Of a stretch of 64,000 nucleotides of DNA, positions 37,755-47,060 are shown one piece after another (the first letter of the stretch is position 1; each line of letters begins with the position of its first letter). Position numbers and translations under genes: made by a program. This DNA is from Eubacterium nodatum ATCC 33099 (GTDB taxonomy: Bacteria; Bacillota; Clostridia; Peptostreptococcales; Anaerovoracaceae). The DNA lies in assembly GCA_000510425.1 (NCBI GenBank), contig AZKM01000016.1:62001-126000 (forward strand). Direction: 5' to 3'. The notes under the pieces are model-generated. The model saw only the letters and a program-made list of their open reading frames with translations. It was not told the DNA's origin and ran no database searches.

Positions 37755-38486
37755 TTAAATATTTAAGTAGAAACGCAAAATCCCCAGTATCAGTATGTGA
37801 ACCGGATAGAAAAAATAGTTTAACCACTTATACTGTCTGCCTCTTTCTCCATTGTATGTCAAAGTCATGCCAAAACCCAAAAAAGAGTAAAGTTCTTTTA
37901 TAATCGACAGGTAACCCAGACCTGCCCCAAGTATCGGTTTGTCGTAGAATATATAAAAAAGATAAGCAACAACTATAGCATGGTAGTCATAATCAAGGCT
38001 TAACTGCATAGCCAAAAACCCAAAGAGAATTACAATAATAATCGATATAACATACCACAAAACTTTATTATCCAGCTTGTTTTTTATACTATCGATTATC
38101 CAAATTGTAATAAGACATAGAGCCAGTGTAAACATCATGTTGTTCCAATGCGGATCAAAAAAAGTTTTCGATGTAAACATATCAAAAGGAACTTCTGATA
38201 TGACTCCGAATATCAGAAGGGTAATCAAATATTTTTTTCTGTTACTTGTCTTAAAGAATCCTTCAACTATAAAAAAGATAAAAATAGGAAAAGCAATTCT
38301 TCCTAAAATCGAAAATATGTTAGATAAGTAGAGCAAAAAACCTCCACCGTCAAGCATAGGTGTTACTATTGCATTGTTTACATGATCTATGAGCATTGAT
38401 ATAAATGCTAAATATTTTAGTTGTGCTCCGCTAAAAAACTGAAACTTTTTTAAATTCTCTTGTTCAAATCGTTTGTTTATTTCCAT
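37755..38486 (-). CDS. TraX-family membrane protein
   Basis: 243 residues with about eight membrane helices. The TraX pattern is clear: LKYLAFISMLIDHVNNAI (IDH), GRIAFPIFIFFIVEGFFKT and KKYLITLLIFGVISEVPFD. TraX acetylates F pilin; in Firmicutes chromosomal homologues probably acylate a surface polymer, function unproven. No conjugation genes are nearby. SD GGAGAAAG. A palindrome (38502-38519) lies 16 bases upstream of its ATG. Confidence 0.88.
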   Translation of the reverse strand: MEINKRFEQENLKKFQFFSGAQLKYLAFISMLIDHVNNAIVTPMLDGGGFLLYLSNIFSILGRIAFPIFIFFIVEGFFKTSNRKKYLITLLIFGVISEVPFDMFTSKTFFDPHWNNMMFTLALCLITIWIIDSIKNKLDNKVLWYVISIIIVILFGFLAMQLSLDYDYHAIVVAYLFYIFYDKPILGAGLGYLSIIKELYSFLGFGMTLTYNGERGRQYKWLNYFFYPVHILILGILRFYLNI

Positions 38487-38940
38487 AATTCTTTCTCCTC
38501 AATGTATCACTTGATACATATATTGATTCATATTTTCTGTTTTATACATTACTTGCCCTACTTAAATTCGCCCCACAAGGCTCACTTCCCGCTTTATACC
38601 CCTTTTTAGAATAATATATCTTACATCCTTTAAAAAATAAGTCCGGCAGGATTACTTTTTTAGCATATATTCAGAACCGGTCATTTTCCGTTTATGTTCT
38701 AAATCGCATAAAAAACAAGTGCATATATCAACATTGATTACACTTTAATAACTACACTTTTATAGTACTAAAAAGCACATAACTTGAAGACCATTACAAT
38801 CTTAAAATTATATGCTTTTATTGTTTAAGTTTTATTCAAATTTTTAAAAAGGCAAAACCCTTTGCAAGTGCTGTATTTAATTTTATTTAAATTATTTATA
38901 CAAACTGATAAATCTATATACTCTTCTCTATAAAAACTGA
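38487..38940. other. AT-rich intergenic region upstream of the TraX gene
   Basis: No ORF is supported. It holds the perfect palindrome ATGTATCA-CT-TGATACAT (38502-38519) in what would be the traX 5' UTR or promoter and otherwise simple AT-rich sequence to the guaB terminator. Confidence 0.5.
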
Positions 38941-38963
38941 ATGCAGGCTGTTATAGCCTGCAT
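38941..38963 (-). terminator. Terminator after guaB
   Basis: Perfect 9-bp stem ATGCAGGCT (38941-38949) with AGCCTGCAT (38955-38963), followed on the minus strand by TCAGTTTTTA. It stands 13 bases past the stop at 38977. Confidence 0.85.
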
Positions 38964-38976
38964 GATAAAGTTGCTA

Positions 38977-40485
38977 TTATCTGATTGCGTTCTGGGATGA
39001 ATCCCTGAGGATCACATCGTGAGCTCCTCCCTCTACAATAGAAGTTGCCGAAACCAAGGTGACTTTTGCATTCTTCTGCAAATCTCGAATACTCATAGCT
39101 CCACAGTTGCACATGGTGGATTTAACCTTATTCAAAGACAGGTTAACATTATCATGAAGAGTCCCTGCATACGGCACATAAGAATCAACACCCTCTTCAA
39201 ATTTCATCCTCGGATCTCCACCAAGGTCATAACGCTGCCAGTTGCGAGCACGGTTTGAGCCCTCTCCCCAGTATTCTTTTACATAGTTTCCGTTAACATT
39301 CAACTTACTCGTTGGAGACTCATCAAATCTGGCAAAATAGCGCCCCAGCATGATAAAATCAGCACCCATTGCAAGTGCCAGGGTCATATGATAATCATAA
39401 ACGATACCGCCGTCTGAACAAATCGGAACATAAATTCCGGTCTTTTCAAAATACTCATCCCGTGCGGCAGCAACTTCAATTACTGCCGTAGCCTGTCCAC
39501 GCCCGATACCCTTCTGCTCACGAGTGATACAGATGGAGCCACCGCCGATTCCAACCTTAATAAAGTCAGCACCTGCTTCTGCAAGAAAATCAAAGCCTTC
39601 TCTGTCCACTACATTACCTGCACCAATTTTTACCCTGTTTCCGTATTTTTGGTGAACCCATTCAAGAGTTTCTTTCTGCCATTCGGAATAACCTTCCGAA
39701 GAATCTATACAAAGCACATCGGCACCTGCCTCAACTAAAGCCGGTATTCTTTCTTTGTAATCCCTTGTATTTACCCCTGCACCTACGATAAAGCTCTTCT
39801 CGTTATCCAAAAGTTCATTGGGGTTTGACTTATGGTTATCATAGTCCTTTCTGAAAACAAAATATTTAAGCCTTTGTTCATCATCAACCACAGGCAGTGC
39901 ATTTAACTTATGCTCCCAAAGAATATCATTTGCTTCACTTAATGTACAGCCGTTTCTGGCATACACGAGTTTTTCAAATGGCGTCATAAATTGGCTGATT
40001 TTAGTGTCCGCAGCCATTCTGCTTACACGGTAATCTCTGCTGGTCACAAGACCTACCATCCTGCCTTCCGCCGTTCCGTCATCTGTTATAGCTATTGTGG
40101 AATGACCAAGTTTTTTCTTCAGATTAACAACGTCCTGCATGGTCTGATCCGGTCTTAAATTGCTGTCACTGGTAACAAACCCCGCCTTGTATGCCTTAAC
40201 TTTTCTCACCATTTCAGCCTGTGTTTCTATTGGCTGCGAGCAGAAGATAAATGAAATCCCGCCTTCCTTTGCAAGAGCCACTGCCATATTATCGTCGGAA
40301 ACAGCCTGCATAACCGCTGACACCAAAGGAATATTTGCAGACAACTCAGGTTTCTCACCCTTCTTAAATCTGGCAATAGGTGTTTTCAGAGATACTTTTT
40401 CCACGGTCATATCCTTTGTAGTATACCCCGGTACCAATAAATATTCATTGAATGTTCTCGATGGTTCTTTAAAAAACTGGGCCAT
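38977..40485 (-). CDS. guaB: IMP dehydrogenase
   Basis: 502 residues. Catalytic Cys loop [33 protein letters not shown] (substrate loop), NAAR-like flap MSIRDLQKN. Two CBS domains (residues ~110-230: [26 protein letters not shown]) confer adenine-nucleotide control. It oxidises IMP to XMP for GTP synthesis. ATG at 40485 with AAGGAGG five bases before is preferred to an upstream in-frame ATG. It follows the dac gene by 69 bases and may be cotranscribed. Confidence 0.94.
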   Translation of the reverse strand: MAQFFKEPSRTFNEYLLVPGYTTKDMTVEKVSLKTPIARFKKGEKPELSANIPLVSAVMQAVSDDNMAVALAKEGGISFIFCSQPIETQAEMVRKVKAYKAGFVTSDSNLRPDQTMQDVVNLKKKLGHSTIAITDDGTAEGRMVGLVTSRDYRVSRMAADTKISQFMTPFEKLVYARNGCTLSEANDILWEHKLNALPVVDDEQRLKYFVFRKDYDNHKSNPNELLDNEKSFIVGAGVNTRDYKERIPALVEAGADVLCIDSSEGYSEWQKETLEWVHQKYGNRVKIGAGNVVDREGFDFLAEAGADFIKVGIGGGSICITREQKGIGRGQATAVIEVAAARDEYFEKTGIYVPICSDGGIVYDYHMTLALAMGADFIMLGRYFARFDESPTSKLNVNGNYVKEYWGEGSNRARNWQRYDLGGDPRMKFEEGVDSYVPYAGTLHDNVNLSLNKVKSTMCNCGAMSIRDLQKNAKVTLVSATSIVEGGAHDVILRDSSQNAIR

Positions 40486-40554
40486 TTTTTCCTCCTTACT
40501 ATCATAAAATTTAAAATTGTTTTCATTCTTCACACTAATATTTTAGCAATCATT

Positions 40555-41901
40555 TTACCCTATTTTTCTGCATAAATCAAGGAAAGAATCGGCAAAATTC
40601 GGGGCTCCTCCCCTGACATAGTATGCATAGATTTTATCAGTCCTGACCTTCTTATCAACAAAGCTCAATTTGCTTCCTCTCTTCACTCTGGCTACAAGTT
40701 TAAAGCCTTTATCATTCCTTTTGTAAATTTTATAGACCTCGGCATTCTTCACATCTTTCCACTGTAATTTAATATATCCATCTTCGGTGTATTCGGCTCC
40801 CGTAATCTCCGCCTGACCTACGCCAAGCTCATCGTTTAATTTCTGCAAAAGTGCTATTGGGGTTCTTTTTCCTTCCTTGTATCCGAATTTGTCGTTTATA
40901 ACTTTTTGTTCATCAAAATACTTCCTTGCATATTCCATTAAATTCACCGTATCGGGATAACGTTTTTCCAGATAATCCCCCAGTACTACGGTAATAAAAT
41001 CGTGACCTCTGTATGACGACTTTTCCAAAAGAGAAGCATTACCTGCATCCCATGTTCCCGTTTTACCTGCTTGAATATTGTAGTATTTCATTGGATTCTT
41101 TATCTTTTTATACTTATGAAAAAAAGGATTTGTACTCTTTATTTTCTCTTTTTTCTTATACATGTTCGTTGGAGGCAAAGTAAAAGTTTTCTTTTGACAA
41201 ACCTCTCTCACAAAAGGATATTTAAAGGCTTCTTTACCAATTAAAGCTATATCCCTTGCACTTGAATGGTTTCCTTTTTCAATCAGACCGCTTGCATTAG
41301 TAAAGTATGTATTGGTACACCCGATAGCCTTTGCCTCTTGATTCATCAGTTTCGCAAATTCAGCCTTACTTCCTGCAATATTGCTGCCAAGAACCGATGC
41401 CGCATCGTTTGCAGACATAATCAGCGTAGCGTGGATCAAGTTCTTTACAGTCATCTTTTCACCGGTCTTCAGTGAAAGTTTACTTTCAATAACTTTAGTA
41501 TCTTCTTTCTTTGTAGTAAAAACAGTTTCTAAACTTATTTCTCCCTCTTCTATCTTTTTCATGGTTAAAAGTACAGTCATCGCCTTGGTGGTACTTAACG
41601 GATCTAACTTTCTGTCGATATTTTTGCCAAACAGTACTCTGCCGTCTTTTTCGGAGTAAACCACCGCTCCTGTGGCCTTAATCTTGGGCTTTGGGACTTT
41701 ACTTATATAAGTTGCCGCATTGTAATAATTCAAATAGAACCTGTCCACACTGCCGTAAACCAGCAAAGGAACCACCAGGAACAATATTAGTATAAAAATA
41801 AATTTCTTAATTACAGAGAAACTCCCCCTGCCTCTCTTCTTTTTTCTCTTACCCCTCCTTTTGGATGAGTGTTTCCCTACATATTTTTTACTTCCAATCA
41901 T
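40555..41901 (-). CDS. Serine-type D-Ala-D-Ala carboxypeptidase (S11 family)
   Basis: 448 residues. Basic N-terminus then one membrane anchor (FIFILILFLVVPLLVYGS), and an S11 domain with STTKAM (SxxK, acylated Ser), SAND (SxN) and KTGTWDAGN (KTG). It trims the terminal D-Ala of peptidoglycan stem peptides and is penicillin-binding. The C-terminal ~80 residues (VYKIYKRNDKGFKLVARVKR, a fibronectin-III-like module) replace the usual amphipathic helix; the anchor is N-terminal, unlike DacA proteins with a C-terminal one. SD AGAGGA. Confidence 0.9.
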   Translation of the reverse strand: MIGSKKYVGKHSSKRRGKRKKKRGRGSFSVIKKFIFILILFLVVPLLVYGSVDRFYLNYYNAATYISKVPKPKIKATGAVVYSEKDGRVLFGKNIDRKLDPLSTTKAMTVLLTMKKIEEGEISLETVFTTKKEDTKVIESKLSLKTGEKMTVKNLIHATLIMSANDAASVLGSNIAGSKAEFAKLMNQEAKAIGCTNTYFTNASGLIEKGNHSSARDIALIGKEAFKYPFVREVCQKKTFTLPPTNMYKKKEKIKSTNPFFHKYKKIKNPMKYYNIQAGKTGTWDAGNASLLEKSSYRGHDFITVVLGDYLEKRYPDTVNLMEYARKYFDEQKVINDKFGYKEGKRTPIALLQKLNDELGVGQAEITGAEYTEDGYIKLQWKDVKNAEVYKIYKRNDKGFKLVARVKRGSKLSFVDKKVRTDKIYAYYVRGGAPNFADSFLDLCRKIG

Positions 41902-42114
41902 TAACTTCCTCTTCTCTTACTAAAAAATCAAATCACTTTTCTCTTAAAACACTGCACTTTGGAGAAACTGTCATCCGGATAGTTCATCGCAGCAGCAATG
42001 CCATTTTATATCAGATATTACATCTTATAAACATCTATTGCATATAAAGCATATTGCAGCAATAAGGCTCCCTTATGCTAAAATATTATACAGTAGAAAT
42101 GCTCTGCTGTCCAT

Positions 42115-42186
42115 AAATCAGGGATTTATTCCGCTGTTTTGCCTTTATGCAAGGCAGTAACTGTCGCTGTTATAAATTCCTGATTT
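42115..42186. other. Large structured element of unknown role
   Basis: A 15-bp imperfect stem (42115-42129 with 42172-42186, one mismatch) encloses a smaller TGCCTT/AAGGCA hairpin (42140-42156). It is followed on the plus strand by TTTCTTTTATTTTG. No gene lies on the plus strand upstream, so it may be a small RNA or a terminator for an unseen transcript, or part of the dacA 5' UTR on the minus strand. Confidence 0.4.
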
Positions 42187-42230
42187 CTTTTATTTTGAAA
42201 ACTTTCACAAATTTTCATTTGTAAAATTGG

Positions 42231-42259
42231 TTGACAACCACAATTTCACGGGGTATAAT
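42231..42259 (+). promoter_or_regulatory. Consensus promoter of the T-box/trpB transcript
   Basis: TTGACA (42231-42236), 17-base spacer, TATAAT (42254-42259): a perfect consensus. Transcription would start near 42266, ~10 bases before the T-box stem I. Confidence 0.9.
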
Positions 42260-42274
42260 CTAGAACTATATAAA

Positions 42275-42573
42275 CCATTGAAGAAGAGTGAGTAGATTTA
42301 TGCCTCTGCATTTCAGAGAGTTGCCGATGGTGAGATGGCACATGTATGTATGAGTCGAATGGGCTTCTGAGGGCAAGCTGAACTGAACCCGAATGTAAGG
42401 CAAAGGATTTTGCCTTATCATCCTTTCAAAGTAGGTGAGACGGAGAATAAACTTCGTAACCAAATTAAGCATATGTCAGTATGCGTAGAGCGGACGCTTC
42501 ATAAGCGTCAAGCCGGGTGGCACCGCAAGAGGATTTCACTCTTGTCCCAGCAAATCGGGACAAGAGTTTTTTT
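42275..42573 (+). promoter_or_regulatory. Tryptophan T-box riboswitch
   Basis: Stem I base pairs AGAAG (42281-42285) with CTTCT (42364-42368). The AGTGAGTAGA specifier-loop element is at 42287-42296. The specifier TGG (42360-42362, a Trp codon) is followed by a purine. The T-box GGGTGGCACCGC is at 42515-42526; its TGGC (42518-42521) pairs with GCCA, matching the G73 discriminator of tRNA-Trp. An intrinsic terminator follows (CTCTTGTCCC/GGGACAAGAG, 42539-42566, T7 to 42573). Uncharged tRNA-Trp should switch on the gene. Confidence 0.94.
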
Positions 42574-42630
42574 GTTCCTGCTGCAAATACATTCATGTAA
42601 ATTACAGTGCAAAAGAAAAAGGAGACAAAT

Positions 42631-44013
42631 ATGGCAAAAGACAAAACATCAATACCTTACAAAATCTATCTCTCGGAGGATGAACTTCCAACCGGATACT
42701 ACGATGTCAGGGCAGATATGAAAGAAAAACCTGCTCCCCTTCTAAGTCCGGAAACTCTAATGCCTATTACCGCTGAAGAACTTGAAAAGGTTTTCTGTAA
42801 GGAACTTGTTAAGCAAGAGTTGAATACCTCAAAGAGATACATTGATATTCCTACGGAAATAAGGGATTTTTACAAAATGTACAGACCATCCCCCCTTGTT
42901 CGTGCCTACTGCCTGGAAGAAAAATTAGATACGCCGGCAAAGATTTACTATAAATTTGAAGGTAATAACACCAGCGGCTCCCATAAACTTAATTCCGCAA
43001 TAGCACAGGCTTACTATGCTAAAAAGCAAGGACTTAAGGGAGTTACAACAGAAACGGGCGCAGGACAGTGGGGTACGGCTCTCTCCATGGCGTGCTCATA
43101 CTTCGGTTTGGACTGTAATGTCTATATGGTAAAGGTTTCTTACGAGCAAAAGCCATTTAGAAGGGAAGTAATGAGAACCTACGGAGCAAAGGTTACACCC
43201 TCACCCTCAATGACCACAGATATAGGGAAAATGATCAACAAAAAATTTCCTGAAACTACCGGCTCTCTAGGTTGTGCCATATCAGAAGCTGTTGAAGTTG
43301 CAACCAAAACTGAAGGATATAGATATGTTCTCGGCAGTGTTTTAAATCAGGTTGCTCTGCACCAGAGCATTATAGGTCTGGAAACAAAGAAAGCCCTCGA
43401 AAAGTATGGAATTGAACCTGACATAATTATAGGCTGTGCCGGTGGAGGCTCAAACCTTGCAGGTCTTATCGCACCCTTTGCAGGTGAAAAGCTTCGCGGA
43501 GAAAAAGATTATAAAATACTGGCAGTGGAGCCGGCTTCCTGCCCATCTCTAACCAGGGGAAAATTCGCCTACGACTACTGCGATACGGGAATGGTATGCC
43601 CTCTTGCAAAAATGTATACTCTGGGAAGTCAGTTCATTCCATCTGCCAGTCACGCAGGCGGACTGAGATTCCACGGAATGAGTCCTATCATATCTGCGCT
43701 GTATGAACAAAAAGTCATAGATGCCGTTACATGCGAACAGACAGCAATCTTCGATGCTGCTGAAAAATTTGCAAGATGTGAGGGAATCCTGCCTGCTCCT
43801 GAAAGTAGCCATGCCATCAAAGCTGCCATGGACGAGGCATTGAAATGCAAAGAAAACGGCGAAGAAAAAACTATTGTCTTCGGTTTAACCGGAACCGGAT
43901 ATTTTGATTTAAAGGCTTATGAGCAGTTCAATAATAAAACTATGTCCGACTATATTCCAACCGATGAAGAAATTCAAAAAGGGTTTGATGCTCTTCCCCG
44001 GGTTGAATATTAG
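42631..44013 (+). CDS. trpB: TrpB2-type tryptophan synthase beta chain
   Basis: 460 residues, longer than the ~400 of TrpB1. GNNTSGSHKLNSAIAQAYYAK has the PLP Lys, and AGGGSNLAGLIAPF the phosphate loop; TETGAGQWGTALSMAC is typical of TrpB2. It joins indole and serine to make tryptophan. No trpA or other trp genes are in the window, so it may salvage indole. ATG at 42631 with AAAGGAG eight bases before. Controlled by a Trp T-box. Terminator at 44140-44177. Confidence 0.95.
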   Translation: MAKDKTSIPYKIYLSEDELPTGYYDVRADMKEKPAPLLSPETLMPITAEELEKVFCKELVKQELNTSKRYIDIPTEIRDFYKMYRPSPLVRAYCLEEKLDTPAKIYYKFEGNNTSGSHKLNSAIAQAYYAKKQGLKGVTTETGAGQWGTALSMACSYFGLDCNVYMVKVSYEQKPFRREVMRTYGAKVTPSPSMTTDIGKMINKKFPETTGSLGCAISEAVEVATKTEGYRYVLGSVLNQVALHQSIIGLETKKALEKYGIEPDIIIGCAGGGSNLAGLIAPFAGEKLRGEKDYKILAVEPASCPSLTRGKFAYDYCDTGMVCPLAKMYTLGSQFIPSASHAGGLRFHGMSPIISALYEQKVIDAVTCEQTAIFDAAEKFARCEGILPAPESSHAIKAAMDEALKCKENGEEKTIVFGLTGTGYFDLKAYEQFNNKTMSDYIPTDEEIQKGFDALPRVEY

Positions 44014-44019
44014 CCACAA

Positions 44020-44127
44020 AACTAACCGGAAATTTCAATAAAATTCGGTATCAACTAAAATAAAAATTTCAACAAAGTTTATTATCAACTGTAAAATGAA
44101 CCGGAAACTCCAACAAAATTTAGTATT
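44020..44127. repeat. Three degenerate tandem repeats of about 33-41 bp
   Basis: Units starting AACT and ending near TATC/TATT occur at 44020-44052, 44053-44086 and 44087-44127 between trpB and its terminator; they share ...ATTTCAACAAAATTT... and AACCGGAAA. A partial fourth copy may overlap the terminator. Origin unknown. Confidence 0.5.
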
Positions 44128-44139
44128 AACCATAAAAAA

Positions 44140-44187
44140 AGTATGAGGATTTCAACGAAAGCTGAAATCCTCATACTCTATTTTTTT
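44140..44187. terminator. Bidirectional terminator of trpB and the MetA-aspartokinase gene
   Basis: Perfect 15-bp stem (44140-44154 with 44163-44177, loop 44155-44162). Plus strand tail CTATTTTTTTAT; minus strand tail TTTTTTATGG. It abuts the stop codon of the minus gene. Confidence 0.88.
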
Positions 44188-46424
44188 ATAAACTCCCTAT
44201 AAATCGCTTTTACAGCCTTCTCATAGTTGCTGTTGTCTACTCCTATTAAAGTGTTGACTCCATCCACACCGTAATCTATCATCTTAACATTGATATTTCT
44301 GCTTGCCAAAGCAGTAAGAACTTTAGCACCCAGCGCTAAGGACTTCGCCATATGTCTGCTTACAACAGCAATTAGGGAAATTCCCGTATTGGCACTGACA
44401 CTGCCCGAACCTATGATATTTTTAATTTCAATTTCCAGCCTGGAAATCTTGCCTTTAACATTTTCTTCCCTTGTAAATATGTTTAAAGAATCTATTCCGG
44501 AAACAACATTGTTTATGGCAATTCCCTCTTTAGAAAACACATCCATAACTTTACTGCGCAACTCCAAATTCTCGCTTAGCCTGTCCTTTTCTATAAGAAA
44601 ACCGGCATAGCCCTTGCCTCCTGAAATTCCTGAGATTTTCAGCAGGCTTTCTCGTTCATCTCCTATGTTCGCAATCAGGGTTCCCGGTACCTTCGGACAA
44701 TTAGTATTTCTTATATTTATCGGTATTCCCATTTTTCTGACCGGAAATACCACATCTTCATGCATAACCTGTGCTCCCATGGCAGAAAGCTCCCTTAACT
44801 CTTTATAGGTTATCAGAGGTACCGGAAGCGGATTATCTACAATCTGCGGATCTGCCAGGAGCATACCGCTGACATCGGTCCAGTTCTCATATAAACCGGC
44901 CTTGATGCCTGCTGTAATGACGGCACCTGAAAGGTCCGAACCGCCTCTGGAAAAAGTAACTATGCTCCCATTCGAATCACTTCCGTAAAAACCTGGAATC
45001 ACTGCATTTTCATGCTTTGAAAGGACTTCATTCACTCTCCTTAAAGAATCCTCCAGTATAAATTCCCCATTTGCATCAAAAATTATAAGCTCTTCCGCAT
45101 CAACAAAGTCATATCCCAAAATCTTTGCAATCACTTTGCCGGTAAGATATTCTCCACGACTTACAAGGTAATCTTTATTTCCATTTTTGATAAATTCCGA
45201 TTTAATATTTTTTATCTCTTCGTCGAAATTAAAGTCGCAGGCTATTGCTTGAAAGCGCTCCTTTATAATTTGGAGATTTTTATCTGTTTTAGAATTATCT
45301 TCAGATGCCTCTATAAGAAGATCTGTTACTTTCGTATCATCTGCTGTCCTTTTTCCCGGTGCAGAAACCACAATAAATTTTCTCGCACTGTCTTTCTCCA
45401 CAATTTCCTTTACCTTCATAACCTGTGACAGGTCGGCAAGGGAGCTTCCTCCGAATTTAGCCACCTTTACAGCAACATTTTCTGAAGTAAAGGGTTTCAG
45501 ATCCTCCTGACTTATTGTACTTATGTCGTACGGAGTTGACTGATATACAAAATAGTTGAGCCAGTTAGAAAACAGCAGATTCGCACAGGATCTCCATTTT
45601 ACTGACGGTGTCTCGGTATCGTCATCATTCGGATAGTAATTATCCGGCACCTTCGGATTAAGTCCTGCATTTTTATCTCTGAGATATTCCCTCTGCAATG
45701 TATCCCAATCGTATTCCGAATGACCCATTATGAATATCTGACGGTTTTTCTTGGATTTCACAGCAAATACACCCGGCTTCTCACCGCTTGACAAAATCTC
45801 AAGTTCCGGAATTTTTTCTATGTCTTCTCTCGAAATTGTTGTGTTTCTGGAATGGGGAACATAAAATGTATCATCAAAACCTCTAAACAGCATTCCGTTT
45901 TTTCGTTCCAAGATATGTTCATATACCCCGGAAAGTTTTTCCTTCATAATGCGTTTCTTTATACCGTAGTGATAATACAGTCCTGCCTGTGCACCCCAGC
46001 AGATATGAAAAGTACTGTGCACATGGTTTTTGGACCACTCCATTATCTCACACAGCTCATCCCAATATTCCACCTCTTCAAATTCCATGAGTTCAACGGG
46101 TGCGCCGGTTATGATCATTCCATCATAAAAATTATCCTTTACATACTCAAAGGTTTTATAAAACGCCAACATATGCTCCTGTGATGTATTTTTAGATTTA
46201 TGTGTACCGGTCTGCAGAAGCTCCAGCTCAATCTGCAGAGGAGTATTTCCCAAAAGCCTGGTAAGTTGTGTTTCCGTATCAATCTTTGTCGGCATCAAAT
46301 TAAGAAGTAATATGTGCAGAGGACGGATGTCCTGAGTCATTGCTCTTTTATCCGTCATTACGAATACATTCTCTTCGGTCAGCGTCTCCACTGCCGGCAG
46401 ATTATTTGGCACTTTAATTGGCAC
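44178..46424 (-). CDS. Fusion of homoserine O-acetyltransferase (MetA type) and aspartate kinase
   Basis: 748 residues. Residues 1-~305 form a MetA-type homoserine acyltransferase: catalytic Cys142 in [10 protein letters not shown], His235 and Glu237 in GHSEYD, and Glu111 (APVELMEF), the residue that in the family goes with acetyl-CoA rather than succinyl-CoA. Residues ~317-748 form an aspartate kinase: [37 protein letters not shown] and two C-terminal ACT domains ([28 protein letters not shown]). So one chain holds the first step of the aspartate family and the first methionine-branch step. GTG start with GGAGGAG upstream. Frame is continuous, no linker stop. Neighbours are unrelated; no terminator separates it from the lipoprotein. 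Confidence 0.93.
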   Translation of the reverse strand: MPIKVPNNLPAVETLTEENVFVMTDKRAMTQDIRPLHILLLNLMPTKIDTETQLTRLLGNTPLQIELELLQTGTHKSKNTSQEHMLAFYKTFEYVKDNFYDGMIITGAPVELMEFEEVEYWDELCEIMEWSKNHVHSTFHICWGAQAGLYYHYGIKKRIMKEKLSGVYEHILERKNGMLFRGFDDTFYVPHSRNTTISREDIEKIPELEILSSGEKPGVFAVKSKKNRQIFIMGHSEYDWDTLQREYLRDKNAGLNPKVPDNYYPNDDDTETPSVKWRSCANLLFSNWLNYFVYQSTPYDISTISQEDLKPFTSENVAVKVAKFGGSSLADLSQVMKVKEIVEKDSARKFIVVSAPGKRTADDTKVTDLLIEASEDNSKTDKNLQIIKERFQAIACDFNFDEEIKNIKSEFIKNGNKDYLVSRGEYLTGKVIAKILGYDFVDAEELIIFDANGEFILEDSLRRVNEVLSKHENAVIPGFYGSDSNGSIVTFSRGGSDLSGAVITAGIKAGLYENWTDVSGMLLADPQIVDNPLPVPLITYKELRELSAMGAQVMHEDVVFPVRKMGIPINIRNTNCPKVPGTLIANIGDERESLLKISGISGGKGYAGFLIEKDRLSENLELRSKVMDVFSKEGIAINNVVSGIDSLNIFTREENVKGKISRLEIEIKNIIGSGSVSANTGISLIAVVSRHMAKSLALGAKVLTALASRNINVKMIDYGVDGVNTLIGVDNSNYEKAVKAIYREFIKK

Positions 46425-46454
46425 AGCCCACTCCTCCTTTTAGTTCAATAACTT

Positions 46455-47060
46455 TTAATTTTTCACTATATCTTTTCCAACTTTTTTCATTTTTTCTACT
46501 TTAAGAGCCTCAAGATAGTAAAACTCGCCCTTATTAGGCAGGCTACCTCTTCTCAAAATTCCGGTCACCTTTATCCAATCCTTCGCATTCTTCAGCTTTG
46601 ACAGGTCACCATCCCAAAGGAACTCAAAGCTAACATAATTCCCTTTACAATACGGACAGCTCGGACCATACCGCCCTATAAAGTCGAATGGTGCAAACTC
46701 ATTGACATAGTACCCCTCAATTTCAACTACCTTACCGTCATATTTATTAAAGTTTTCATACCAATCGTTTATTTGCGTTGCGTAATACTTATCTCCTACG
46801 GTGATGTCGGGTTTCCCCTTATACGCCTTTCTATCGCCTTTAAAATCGCACTTATAGACAGCCTTATCCTTTTTATACGTCTTGCCCTTTTGACCTTTCA
46901 GAACACCTCTTGCACCGTCGTTCTGATTTTTATCCTCTGCCTTGCTGCCTTCAGTTCCCGTTTTCTTATCATTACCTACGACTTTTTTGGTACTGCATCC
47001 ACATAACAAGCCCGAACAAAAAATTAAAACTAAAATTAAAATCAGTGTCTTTTTCATCAT
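46455..47060 (-). CDS. Zinc-operon lipoprotein, hypothetical
   Basis: 201 residues. Lipoprotein signal (FCSGLLCGCSTKK, lipobox Cys), an acidic/Lys linker, then a domain with DGKVVEIEGYYVNEF, RYGPSCPYCKGNYVSFEF and DWIKVTGIL; this resembles the OB-like C-terminal domain of the YcgQ/TIGR03943 (DUF1980) proteins tied to metal homeostasis, and the CxxC could hold zinc. It overlaps the znuB stop, so it is the last gene of zur-znuA-znuC-znuB and may help zinc uptake or a zinc-dependent exported protein. Start M1 or M2 (47057). Confidence 0.7.
   Translation of the reverse strand: MMKKTLILILVLIFCSGLLCGCSTKKVVGNDKKTGTEGSKAEDKNQNDGARGVLKGQKGKTYKKDKAVYKCDFKGDRKAYKGKPDITVGDKYYATQINDWYENFNKYDGKVVEIEGYYVNEFAPFDFIGRYGPSCPYCKGNYVSFEFLWDGDLSKLKNAKDWIKVTGILRRGSLPNKGEFYYLEALKVEKMKKVGKDIVKN

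Noticed and set aside
37755..38486. Evidence of a conjugative element because of TraX
   Set aside because: No relaxase, coupling protein or pilin genes; TraX homologues occur alone in Firmicutes chromosomes.
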